From positions 7,346,413 to 7,410,412 of the forward strand of contig NC_061783.1 of NCBI RefSeq assembly GCF_022458985.1: 64,000 bases of DNA, written 5' to 3'. The notes beneath the pieces are model-generated. The model had not been told where the DNA came from, did no database searches, and was given only the letters and a program-made list of their open reading frames with translations. Shown here in pieces: positions 46,401 to 59,600 of this stretch. Source of the DNA: Mugil cephalus. Lineage: Eukaryota; Chordata; Actinopteri; Mugiliformes; Mugilidae. Within the stretch, counting starts at the first letter, position 1, and each line of letters opens with the position of its first letter. Position numbers and translations under genes: made by a program.

Positions 46401-49400
46401 TTTCCCAACTTGTGGGGAATGCTGAATTTTTTTCTGAATGTTTTTTTTTTAATTTATTTTTTTTATCGCGATTAATCGTGATCAATCACCACACGCCAGA
46501 GATCTGGCATGGTGCCAGAGATACTTAAAGCGCTGCATACTATACATGTAGGGAGACACATGCAATACTGGTTAAAACCTGGTGACTTGTGAAACAGCTG
46601 AAAACTGATGGCGAGCTCAGATCAGACAAGTTTGATGTGATCTGTGTGACAAAGCTGTGATCTCTGGCGCCCCCCCTTGGGGACCACAACTCCCCACCAG
46701 TCATTCAGAACTTAAGGAGCTACTCTGTGGCAAAACTAGTTCTTCAAACCCGGCATGTCCACCCGCCTTTGTTTCGTGGATACTGCCAGGAGTAATGAAG
46801 ACAAAATGCTCTTTTAGCCTCAACTGGAAAAGCTACTTCCTTATCTTCTCCCACTGAGGTTTAATGATTCTAATGTGTTCTCCAGAGCAGCTCTGCCTCT
46901 CAGAAATGTCAAATTAAAACTCAAATCTGCTGCTACTTCGTCCCCTCCGCTTGCAGTTCATTGCAGATGCACGCATACAGTACATATCGGCTACAGTTGA
47001 GCTTTCCCCACCTCCTGCATGTTAATGTTACCGTGCTCCGTTCCAGTCTTGGAAGATGGCTAAAAGGGCTCAAACAACAAGTGATTCCCCCCTCTTTCGG
47101 AGAAGCTGAACAGACTGAACAGCATTCCTGCAGGGCTGATCTGGCCCTGGGTTTTCAGGGTCTGTCGGTTGTGTGGCGTTAGAGAATCCCCTGAGGACAG
47201 AGGCCTGGGTCAGGGCTGGACACACTGCCGTTAGAAACTGAGGTACTCTGAGTTGACTTGTCCGTCTGGCTGTCCTTTGTGGGGTATTTGCACTTATAGG
47301 AGGAGGTGAAAGTGTCCGTATAGTAGTCTGTCCGTTGTGTTGTCAGATCACGTTTGTACAACTACACACCCGGGCGCTGGGGCCCCTGTGTTTTTACTGT
47401 GCAGATATAGGACAATGGATAGGTACAATATTTAACAAAAACATGGGAATCACAACCACCGAAAGTGTGTTTGCACTGGACCTGTTTCAAGGCAAGGTGG
47501 CTGGCTAACACGTCAACGCAATGATAGAAAGTACAGAGGAGAAAGTCAGCAACAGTTGAAGAAGAAGTAGTTGTAGTTGCTACTGTGGATAAATATCCAA
47601 CAAAGCCTCTGTGATTCCTGGTGTCCCTCAAGGCCAACTCGTAATGGGAAAGACCTTGCCATCCCGCCACATGTAGGAGATTTGAGGATTGTGAGGGCGG
47701 AGTCAAGAGTCCTTCACAGTGGAGTAACAGTATTAAAGCAGGTCTTTGTGCTTTGTTTGATAAGGGCTGTGTCAAAAACCACTTAGATGCTGTCAACTTT
47801 GAGGGTAGCAGAGGAAGGAAGGACGACGGGATGAGAGGCTGCAGCCCACGCCGCTGCAGGCGAAAGCAAACGCGACGCCCGCCCCTTTCCGTTCATCACC
47901 GGGGCAGCTCGTAACGACGCCAAGGCGTTGTCAAATTGACCCGCCGATAGTCAAATCACACCATCGGTTCCCGTTCACAAGGACGTTGGTACCGTGGTCC
48001 TCCGAGGATCTAATCTCCTCGGTTGTAAAATCGTTTTGTTTCTCGACCACAACAAAAAAAAAAAAAGAGAAGAAAAGAAAAAGGCTTGAAGGCTACAAAA
48101 TTCCTTTTCTCGATCAAAAATGAGGAGATCCTGCTAATTGTTTCAAAGGAGGCAGTCATAAAACATGCAGTATTAACATCAACAAAATATTCCAGTATTA
48201 TGTGTGTATTGCGAGTGAAAGTGAGGGAGATAAAGGATGCCATGTCAAGTACGATAAAAACGTTTTCGTTAACAATATTCTCTGCTGCTTTCATACTTTT
48301 CTATTTACATATCTTTCTATATATATATATATATATATAGATATATATACTGTAAACTGTGTTCAAAGGAAACCTCCACATATAGCTGGTTAGGCACATG
48401 TAGTTGGTTCTAAAGAGGAGATACAGGGAGGGAGTACAGCAGTATATGTTTGTTAGAACCACAGATATATATAGTAGGCCTAAGGAGGATCATACTTGGC
48501 AATCAACACTCTTGCCAGTTATACCCTGTAAACCTGACTCACGAACTGAAGATAATAAGAATGGTTTTGAAATTCTTTTTCACGTGTACTTGAGTCTGGA
48601 TATGCCACACAGCTGTAGTACCACACAATGCTATAATCTATCGCAATAATACTGCAGTATTTCACATTTGATATATGCTTTTTTTTTGTACATAGACTGT
48701 ACTGAATAATTTCTACTCATCTAGAAATGTAGATTATATTATAAAATATACATCTCCCATTAAAATATCCCATTTTGCCAACGCATTCCATCCAAATATA
48801 ACAAAAGCAAGAAAAGAGGTCATGCTAAAAGATTCTTAATATCGTTCTTCAAAACGGACAGATTTGGACTTTTCTCTAGTATTCACTGGGCTTCGTCTCA
48901 CGTCCCTTACTACACACAGGCCTTCATGTTCAGTAATTCCAGTGCATTCACACACACGCACACTTTTACACAATATCCATACAAAATACGTAAATTAGAA
49001 ATATCGACTCTGGCGTGAATTTGAGGACCCTTTTCACAATAAAATCACGCTACACTTTGTATAGCATGATTTCAAGGAAAGGAAAAAGAGCAACAAACGT
49101 ACGTTATTCCATTCGAATCAAGTGTCGCATCTAATCTCAGTATCTAATAACTAAACTGTTTCAAGTTGCTTCTCTCCTGTATTTCACAAAATGATGCTCT
49201 CCTCTTTTCTTTGGAAGGGTTTTGGGACAGAGCTGCTGTTCCCTCGACACGATCTCCTCTTCCACCGGCGCCGCGTGAAACTTGAGAGGACTGTACTTCA
49301 AGTCAGGTGAGTGGATTCTACTGGAGACTCTCGGACAGCTCTCCCTCTTTTAGATTGCGATCCACCGCCTCTTTTTATTAAGAAAAAAATAAATAAAATC

Positions 49401-50697
49401 CACGTTCGGGAGAAGAGAGAACGCGCTGCTGTCAAGGTAATTAATTGAATCATAGTACTAAAGAAATTGATTTTCCTTCATGGCTGTTTCATCGGGGTGC
49501 CTGTTAATTCCTGACTGAGTGGAAAGAACTCTCTACAGACCCCTTTTGTTAGTTTGGGTCCTCATTTGACCACTTGGTGGTGCTGTAGTCTCACAGTGAA
49601 AAGGGGAGGGAGGGGGGGTGTCCTCAGTAAAGTCCTGAAAAGCCACCAAAATATATTCCCATAAAAAGACCCAGAAACCCCACCCTGAACACTTGAAACT
49701 TCAGAAAGACTATATAAGAAGCAAACGGCTCTATTTTTTTATTTTTATTGTTTTTTTTTTGTTATTGTCGTCGTCGTCGTTGTCTATGATGCTCTCTAGC
49801 TGTCAAGGCTGTGATGCTACACTGCTAAAGCTCCTTTTGGCAAACACGAGTGTGCACTCTATGTACAAATAGCACTTGCACATTCAGACAGCCTCACTGC
49901 TGAATGCTGAGGGGAGTCGACGGATACTTGGGACGTGGGGAATGAAAGAAAGACGTAAAAAAAAACAAACAAAAAAAACGTTCCATATTCTTCCGACTGG
50001 GCGCCCGTGTGGGCAGATGGCACCTGGGTGAGGGGTGCCAGCTGCAGTTGGCCGATGATCCTCACGGGATGGTCTTTGGGGTTTTGTCAACCGTTGGACT
50101 TTAAGGGCATTAGGACTAATGCTGAGAAATTCGAATGTGTTTATTCATCCGTACTGGGAGCGCCAGTGGAGAGACTTGATGGTCATCATTCAGAAGCCCC
50201 TAGGATAAAAAACGGAGCCGATTTTTCCTGAAAATGGCATCAGGGATATTCTGTCAGAGGTCTAGTGCCAGTTAAGCCCTTGATTTTCAGTGGTGAAGAT
50301 GTGCTGGGTGGACACGCACAGGCATGCTACTACTGCGTGAACCTCTGCTGACTACTTTTACAAAAGTGGAATTTTCCCGTTAGTTGTCAGCTAAAATAAT
50401 AATTAAAAAAAAAAAAAAAAAGGAATTCGGAGACTTATCTACTAGCTACCAGTTCAGGTCTAGGCCTCTGTGTCTGTAAAACGTCCAGATTTCAAGACAC
50501 TAAAATGGCTGTCATTGCTTGTTTAACAAGTGTGGTAACTGAAGTGGGTGGAGGTGCTGAGGGGAGTAGCACATAAACAGCAAGAAGATCCAAAACTGGG
50601 CTCAGAAAAAGACTGAGACTGGTGTCCGTGTCGCGGTAATGAGGGGCGCGGTGGGTGGGGTGAGGGGGTGAGGCGGCGGGAGGGAAACACCTTGTGT
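43430..50697 (-). other. interval between convergent fuca1 and dlgap3; probable long dlgap3 3' UTR
   Basis: No splice-bounded coding frame is present on either strand. Several minus-strand AATAAA motifs could end the dlgap3 transcript (49744-49749, 49374-49379, 44911-44916). Mammalian DLGAP mRNAs have long 3' UTRs, so much of this may be transcribed. It contains a TA microsatellite (48318-48350) and a short repeat-like ATCGCGATTAATCGTGATC at 46465-46486. Confidence 0.4.
48318..48350. repeat. (TA)n microsatellite
   Basis: An alternating TA run with one GA interruption. Confidence 0.9.
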
Positions 50698-53600
50698 TCA
50701 GAGTCGAGTCTGGGCTTCGGGGATGTAGATCTCGATGCTGTCGGCGCTCTCTGTGGCCGAGTTCTGCCTGAAGGAGGCAGTACGCTTGGTCTGCAGCAGC
50801 CGCCTCCTCGCCTCTGTCCTCTGGCGGTCCCCGAGGTCCAGGGACTTCTCCCTGATGGGCAGGGTGTGCCCCCCAACGCGGGGCACGATCAGGCCGCCCG
50901 ACCCACCTCCTGCACCCATGTCCCCAACGCTATCGGCACGGAGGCTGCCACTCACCCCACCTGCTGGCTTCTTTGGTAACGGGGGAGGAAGCTTCTTGTC
51001 CTCCTGGTTTCGCCAACGGCGAGCCGCAGACGCGGGGCGAGACCCAGCGGTGGATGGTTCGTGTTTGGTGATGGGGCGGGGGGGTGGAAATAATGGGGTT
51101 TGTATGGTCGTGTAAAAGAGATTCCATGCACACGCAGGAGGAAAGAGAATGAGGAAACCAAAAGACAAAAAGGAAGTTCATGTGAGGAAGAACAATGGGC
51201 CGAAACAATAAACCAAAAAAAAAAAAAAAAAGCAGAAACAATGACAGCATGCATTTGCATTATGTAAACAATTGAAATGGGAGAAGAGAAGGCAAACACA
51301 GATAAACAAAGGAAAAGAAAAGGAAAAGAGAGACAGTTGTTAGTTTGTTATCAAGAACAATGTAGTGGTTGCGTAGGCTAACTTTATCGAAAAAAAATAT
51401 AACAGGCAAGTTTATTCTTTTCCTTGATCCCCTGCGATAAATTTCCAAAAAAAAAAAAAAAAATCTAGCACCTTAAGACTTGACAGTTTTGTGGGAAGCT
51501 CAGCTCAGTTCCTCTTGCTGCTCTGTATTTTCACAGCCTGCAAAGACTTTGAGGGCACAACCATCTGCGCTACTCGTCTGCACACTGCCATCTTAGCTCT
51601 GGGGGAGCGCTGAAGGGAAACCATGGTTGTTCGGACCCCCAGGCCTCTCACCTTCTTTTCAGGAGGGAGCCTCCAACCAGAGTCCTTGATCCTCTGGAGG
51701 TCCTGAAACTTGACCCTGACGTCCTCAATGTTGAGCTGGAGCAGCTCCCAGAAGGCCGCCAGGTCCTGAGACGTGGGCTGGGGGTAGGCGGACGGGTCCT
51801 GCGTGGGAGACACGAACACGCGACGGGTGAGAGATTCAAGGATTTGCGGAGGAGAGATTAATTACGTAGAGCCACTTTCTCCAGAAGAGTGTTTGCAGCC
51901 GGGCAAACCCTGTAGCCTGTGGCGGCGGTGGATCCCGGGGGAAACCGCGCACCGTGCTTAATGCGCGCTGTCATGATTTCGCATGCAGTCGCAAATACTC
52001 ACCACACTTTGTTGGCAGAGGCGGAAGAACTGCTGGACTTTCTGAGACATGAGCATCTGGGCGCTGCCAACTGCGTTTCGAATCAGCTCGAGAACTAGGA
52101 GGGAAAAGCGGCACATGAGAGGCGTCTAATGTCAAGCAGACATTCTCAGTCTTCGTCTCGGGTCCGCCGTACGTACTCACCCTCCTCTGGAAGTTCGTTC
52201 TCCTCTGCCTCTCGTTCCATGTTCTGGCACCAGCTCTCCATCCTCTCCACCTCCGTCTGAAGCAGGCGCAGGAAGAACTCCCCGTCTCGCATGCAGGGCG
52301 AAGCTCGGCCTGAGTCGGGCAGGCTCCGGGGCCCCTCCAGCGAGGGGGTCCCGGCCCAGGCTCGCTCGGAGGTAATGGGCAGGGGAGAGTGAGAACGTGG
52401 AGGCAAGTGTGGGTGCTGGTGGGGCCGTGGGTCTGCTTGGCAAGCTTCACTCGTGTAGCCGCTCTGTATAAAGTCCTAGGTTTGCATAAGACAAAACTGT
52501 TTGGGCTCATGGAATTTGGCCGGCCCATAATAGTACTGATCTTGCGAACATATGTTCACCGCAAGCCTTCTGTTCACTGCAACCGTTCTCTTAGTAAATG
52601 AAAGGGGTGGGCCTTTTACTTCCACGTTTGCTTGCAGGAATACAATTAATGTGCAAATTAAACCAAGTGTTAAACCAAGAACTGGCCTGGTCATGCACTG
52701 TGCATCTGTGTAGCATAGCAGTAGTCGTGCTACCAGCAGATGAGAGCTGAAGGTGAAATATGTCTTATTTTGCTAGCTCTCTGCCCACCTACTTTAACTC
52801 CACTCACACTCCACCTATTTGCACATTTTTTAATTAGCAAGACTGTGCTGCCAGAATGCCCATTTGGACGGTTTTGAATTTCAATTTGGGAGTTAAGATA
52901 GAATGAGCTAAATTTGTGGTGGGATAATTTTTATTTATTTATTTATTTAGTTTTTTCCAAATCACTATTTGCCAGTAGTTGTCCAAATAACATTATTTAA
53001 TGTTGAAACAAATCCAAAGTGCATTCCCAACATGCAGGAGTGCACCGATGAGTGCACTGAATGTGCACTACTTGTAACATTAGTGAAAAAAGCTACCAAC
53101 AGTGGACTACATGACATACTCAAGTGTTTTTTTTTTTGTTTTTGTTGTTGTTTTGATGATATAGACATTCTGAGATGTCATAGTACTAAACATTTGGGCT
53201 GAAAACCATCAACTGTATCTGTTTTTGACCACTAGCAGCGTTACTGAACGTTACGTTATCAAGCAGGTTATCGTCTTGTTTGGATCTCATAGAGGAGCAC
53301 GAGGCCAAAGGTTTCTCATCGTTAAACTGCTTCAACACTTGACAGCTGTAACCAATAAGCAATAATTGTGCTTTTAAAGGCCGGTGAGAAGCGACCGAAA
53401 GCTAGTAAACTCAGCCAACTCCTGATGGGTCACCACTGCAACAAGCGAGCTGAGCGGCTAGCATGTAGCGTTGAAGGTAAATGAGTAATGATTGTACCTT
53501 GATTATACCTTGCAGCAGTTTTGATTTACAAAGAAGAAATTATTCAATTCGGAATTGCATTGGACACAATAAAACGTCTCTTTGAATCTCGTTCTCTGCC

Positions 53601-56600
53601 CTTTAACCCTTATTAAATACAGGTAATAATACTGGCATATCACAACAATCAATAAAGAAGATAAAGAAACATCCAACCTGGCAGAGAACACCGAATGTGC
53701 GTTTGACAGTGTTGTTTCATTATGTCTTTCTTTTATTTATTGGTACAAAGGACTCATTTTGCTAGGAACCCATAATCAAATAGGCCATTTGTGGTCTTTT
53801 AATCTAAAATGGCATTGTGTTGTTTCATCTGATTAAATGATATTTCTCCAGACATTCATAATAAAGCTGTAATACAAGATTGAAGCTGTAATTTGTTTTG
53901 AAGGGATCCCCAAACATAGCTTTCAAAACCTGATTAACTGCGGTTAACCGCTGAATGAATATTCATGCACTGATTTGCTTTTCGTTGGTTTACATAAGAC
54001 AGTTTTTTGGGAACAATTGCGTTTAGCTGTATCCATCCATACTTCTCTTACTCGATAAAGCTCTTTCTTCTACCAGGACGATTTCCAAAATATATAAATA
54101 CCAATGTGATGTGATTGTTGCAGACCTTACCTCTCTGTAGGCCCACTGTCCCTGTGTGTGCACGGTGCGGTGGCACTCTGTGTACTGGCTCGCAGACTCA
54201 GGCTCCGAGGAGTGCCTTTGGAAAGAGCAGCCGAACTGGAGACTCTTATCCTGTGTTGGCACGGCGATGGTGAGGCCTGGGAAGCCCTCGGGGTCCAGGT
54301 CGGCCTGCACGCTCGCCGTCACGCTGTTGGAGCGCTTGAAACGAGCTCGCCTGTGAGACAGAGAGCTACAGTGGGCCCACGGCAACGCGTTCACACGGAG
54401 TGCAGCACGCACAAGTCTTTCTGAATTTATCTCGAACAAGTGCGCGTTGCCGTTCGAGCCGGGCTGTGCTGTCGCTGCAGTCACTACTACTCACTGGGCT
54501 GTTGTAAGTCCTGCTCAATCCTCTGGCATATGACGCATCAGTGTGTGCAAATGTCATGTCAGTGGACTCAGTGATGAGTGTTTACTCTGTTGCAACTTTA
54601 AACCCCACCTCCCCTCATCCTCCCTCACTGTCTGATGAGGTGTGAGGTGTGACTCAGATTTCTGTGATCGGCCCCCTTTTTTTTTTTCCCACCCTCGACG
54701 ACTGCAGGAGGTGGGGAACATTGTTAACAGGTGCATGATCACACACTGCTCTCGGTATGCGATGCTGCGGGTGCTTGCGTGCGTGCGTGCGTGCAGATCT
54801 GACCCGTAAGCAATGCTGGATATAATTAGGAGAGGGCTGAGACACGTGTGAAAGTCATGTTGAGCGCATGATTCGCTGTCGTCGTGGTTACACTCACTAA
54901 TGGCGAAAAACAAGACATTCTCGGAACAAAGTGTTACTGACTTCAAGCTGTGATGTCTGATGAAATGTTAAATGAAATAATAGGATCTAGCCTAGAAATC
55001 AACCGTAGCTGGCTGCACTGTTGGGCGCCCAGGAGATGAAGGCCTTTTAAAATGATAAATCCAAATTATTAACATAAATTACCGTGCAAAGACCAAAAGT
55101 TCTTGATGAAGCCACGTATTCGGAGGCAAATTAAACAAGAGGCATCTTTAGTTTGCCACAATAATTACAGTAAATTAAATGCCAGGCAAAATAAACAGCT
55201 CGAGCAGGGGGGAGGTTTCAAAGATATGCACTTTTTCACTGGTTTGCTTTGAGGTCGCGCTTGATTTACCTTTTGTCGTCCTCCACTTGGACTCCGATAG
55301 AGTGGACCTCTGTCAGAGCTTTGCCCTCCACATCGGAATCTGACAGAGTCTCTGAACTGTCCACCTGTAGCAGGAAAAGAAGACGTCAGTGAGCAGAGGT
55401 ACAGTATTTGGTGAAAAACACATTCTTCCCGCAAACTGGATATAGAGGAACACTGGGACATTTTGAGAAATATGATTGTAACTGTTGATTGGCTCATCAG
55501 CGACAGGGGTGGGTCCTACTGTGTACAGAAGGTTTTGATTGATAATATAGTGCTCTGTTTGAAATGTTGCACTGTTGCGACAGCTCCTGTATCGCTGAAT
55601 GAGTGAAGCAGTTACTGAAAGATAATGTTTTCTGACTCCTTTTCTAAAGTATGTTAGATTCATGTTAATGTCTATTTTAAAAAAATTAAATTTAAAATTT
55701 CAATTTAAAAATAATAAAAAAAAATCTATAAAAAAATATCTAATCAACCAAAGATTTTGCAAACCCCTGCAGTACCTCCACAGACCCCCTAGGGGTCAAG
55801 GATCTGCTGGTTTTGCACTAATACACCAGAATAATTCTCTCATCAAACACTGCACAAGAAGTTGAATAAGATTATTTCCCAGAATGTATAACTTTGTAGT
55901 TTTATAATAAAAGACTGTCGCCACTCTCAAGTCTGTACGATAAATATGGATCTAAAGCCAGGAGCTAACTAGCTAAACTTGCGTAGAGGCTGGAGGACAT
56001 ATTTTAAGAAGTCTCCAAACACAGACTCTAAGCTCAGGTAAGATGTATGATGTCTATCGAAACCATAGGTCTTCAACAGGGGGTCCGTGGAGGTACCGCA
56101 GGGGGGTTGCAAACTCTAATATGAATCCAACATATTTTAGTGAAGGATAAATGGAATCCAGACGCACGCTGCATTATTAGGAGAAGAGAAGCTAACAGTG
56201 CATGGTATAAATAGGTATGTTTATGTCAGGTATGATACTGTATGTTTTTGTGTATTATCAGAAAAGCTTAATATTGAAAGTAAAATGATGTGTATTATTA
56301 GAACTAGGCCGAGTTTATAGAACACATAAAGTAGGTAGGGGGTCCCTACTTAATCTGTCCATCAGAGTGGGGGTCCTTGGCCTGAAAAATGTTGAAGACC
56401 CGTGATCTAAACTATATGTTGATCAGAACACAAACCATCCGCGTTGAAAATGATCAATTTTTAACATTATTTGGGTGGCAAGTCAAGTCAAATGTGACAC
56501 GCAGTAGTTAACCGTCGTCTCTCACCTGCACAGCTATGGACGGCCTCCACTTTCTGCCCCCGCGCCCTTCGTCCTGCCCTCCCGCTTTACTCAGGACTAT

Positions 56601-59600
56601 GCTGTTCTGAGGCAAAGAGACCGACTTCCCCAGGCTGCCCCCGACCCTGCCGTCCCTCTCCCTGGCCGGCCTCGGCGGCCCCTCGAGCAGGCTGTCGGCC
56701 GAGCTGCTGTGTTTCGCTCTCACGCCGACTCCCGGGCCCCCTCCGTAGGGCACCAGCTCCCTCGAACCCCTCACCCCATCCAGGCTCTCCGCGGAGTTGC
56801 TGTGCTGCCGGGAGCGCGCGGGGCCACCGGCTGTGTAGTAGCCTCCTCTGGATGAGCGACCCGAGGGTCCGTCAGAGCTACCCAGATCCACGGAGTTGCT
56901 GTGCTGCTTGGCGCGCCCGGGGCCGGAGCCTGAGGTCAGCTGTCCGCTGCTCTGGAAGTAGGCGTCCTGGGTGGACTCTGTGCTGCTCTGGGCCCGCACT
57001 GACAGTGAAGACTTTGACATGCGAGGCGGGAGAGGGGGAGGAGCACCTTTGCGATAAGGAAAGACTGAAGAGTCAGAAGAGCAGGGGGAGAAGGGAAGAA
57101 AGAGGCAAAGCGGGCGGTTAAAAGCCAAATACGTCAACAGGGAGCAGCGGAGGTGCGTACTTACAAAAGCGACAGACTGGATGGAGAACGCGAAAGTTAG
57201 TGGGAAAAACATAAGAGGAGTACAGGGAGAAGGAGAGAGAACAACATTAAAAAAAAGGTGTCAATGCAAAATGTGACAAAGATTCAAAATGCAACTTGAA
57301 AGTTCTTCTTTTCCGTATTAATATCAGAGAGATGGAACTAACTGGTGGAAAAAACAAACAAAGCAACACCGACAAAAGAAAACCTTTTCCCTTGCGCGAA
57401 CCTTAGAACTGCTTCTTACGATGACAAAGCAATTTCCTGAGAGGAATATTAAAATGAGGCGTGCAGATTCCGTCGCTGCCTCCTCCTTCGCGGCCTCATC
57501 AAACGTATATACAGATGTACAGATGCGACCTGCGGACCTAACCACCAGACGTGTGCTCTGCTCGTGTTTGTGGTGGCTGTAGATGACACTTCGCGGAGGC
57601 TTTAATAAATATCACACGGGGGATTTGCTGGAGGCTAAGAAACTTCAGTGCTCCGAGGACAAACGCTGTACAAACACACAAAGGCAAATACATGCAGCCG
57701 TTCTCGTGTAATCACAAATTATTGCACATTTACTCTGTTTGCTCTACATCAGGTTTGAGCGCCAGGAATAAAAGACAGAGAAGCGGCTGAAGACACTCGG
57801 CTGCTGTCAGAGTCACAAGGGTTTCTGTGCCTTTTACTGAGCCTGAGAAACCTGCAATCACGCAGGAGAGGGCGATGGGAGAGATGAAAAAGACGAGAGA
57901 GAAATGACAGAGAACAAAGAGCATGCACAATAGCGTTGGCGCGACCTTAGCCTATTACACGCAGCTATGTACGCCAACACAGAGGCCCGGGTAAAAACGT
58001 GAGATCATTAGAGAGCGAGAGGAAGGAAAAAAACCTAAATATTAAAAATGGATGCGCACATTGTGTTAAGCTGTGTGAGCGCTTGTGAACGCATGTGCAT
58101 AGGTTTCCGCACAATAACTCCTTCTAACACTCAGTTCTCCCGCCAAACAAAAGGCAACCACACTCCACGAGAGAGACTCACCGGCCCCACTCTTGATGCT
58201 CCCCTGGGGGCCGGACATGGAGAAGACGGAGAGGCAGTCGTCGTCCTGGGAGCAACCGGCCTGGATGGCGCGAACGTAGCTGTGGCTGCGAGTCCGGAAC
58301 ACGCCGGGGAGATCCAGGGCCTCCACGGCCTGGGACTCCACCTCCCCGAACATGGTCTCGCACACGGCCTCGAACTGACGGTTCAACGTGTCTCCCAGCT
58401 GGAGGAGGAGAGGGCGGGCGAGGCAGTTTAAGGTCTAGGTTTCACACCTTCAAAATACGTGCGCGCGCACACTATTAGGTATTTGGTACCTGCGAGCTGG
58501 TCAAAGAGCGGGTGTAGCTCCGAGAGCGGGTGTGGGTTTTGGGTGTGGTTCGGCTGTTGGGGTAGGAATCTGTGCACTGCTTACACGAGTACCTGGAATT
58601 AACACATGCATACACAGCATTACTGATAACTGCAGCAAAAATTACAAAACCAACAGTTGAGTCTAACAACATTCAGTATTTTGTCTGTGAAAAGCCCAAA
58701 ATTAATTTTCGTAGCAACTTTTTGTAACTAACATAACATTTGACTGATGGGTCACGCTCTGTGTCACACGAGTGTGATGCCGAGTCCCCAAGCCTGATGA
58801 GGGGAAAAGAAAAACATCCAATTGTGATTTGTTCATTTTATTTGAATTCATTCTGAACCTTTGTTCGCCATGTCGTGCAGGGATTAAATGTGGAAACTTC
58901 CAGGGTTTCCACGGAAACTTGCCCGTGTGAAGGTTTTCGCTCATAAAATGAAATCTGCTCTATTTCTTTTTTAATGATGGCAATTGGACCAGGCGGATGT
59001 GATAAAATCTCTGCTTCAGAGTACGGCTGGGCGATAATTCAGTATGACAAGTTACGGTCTTAAAATCTTAAAATAAAGCATTGAGGCTCACATTTTCATG
59101 TCTCAATGAGCGATGGCAGTCTTACTCCATCACTTCTGCACAGCACGTGTTTGTAATTTCCCCTAAATGTTAGCCTATGTCTGCATTATTCCCTTTATCT
59201 GTCCTTTACCAAACGTATCTATCTGACCGAATGAGCTAACACAATATTGACCGATCCTATAATTACACACCTGCGTTAAAAACAAGCTGGGTGTCACATC
59301 TCACATTCCTGGAAAACTGCTGCTGCTAATGTCCTCTCTATAAACAAATATCCGCGTATGAATGCTGAATGTTAAACTGTCATTAGACGGTAGCTGGTGG
59401 ATTCAGAGATCGCTGCTAATGCAAAGTGAACATTTTCCACTGCTGCGGCTTCAAATTAAAAGCATTTACCTGGCACTACGTGTCTGAAAAACACCATGAT
59501 GCCTTCTTCATATATATATATATATATGTATGTATATGTGTATATATATATATATATATACAGCAGATCCATTTGAAAGGTTTCTGGAAGTAATGGGACA

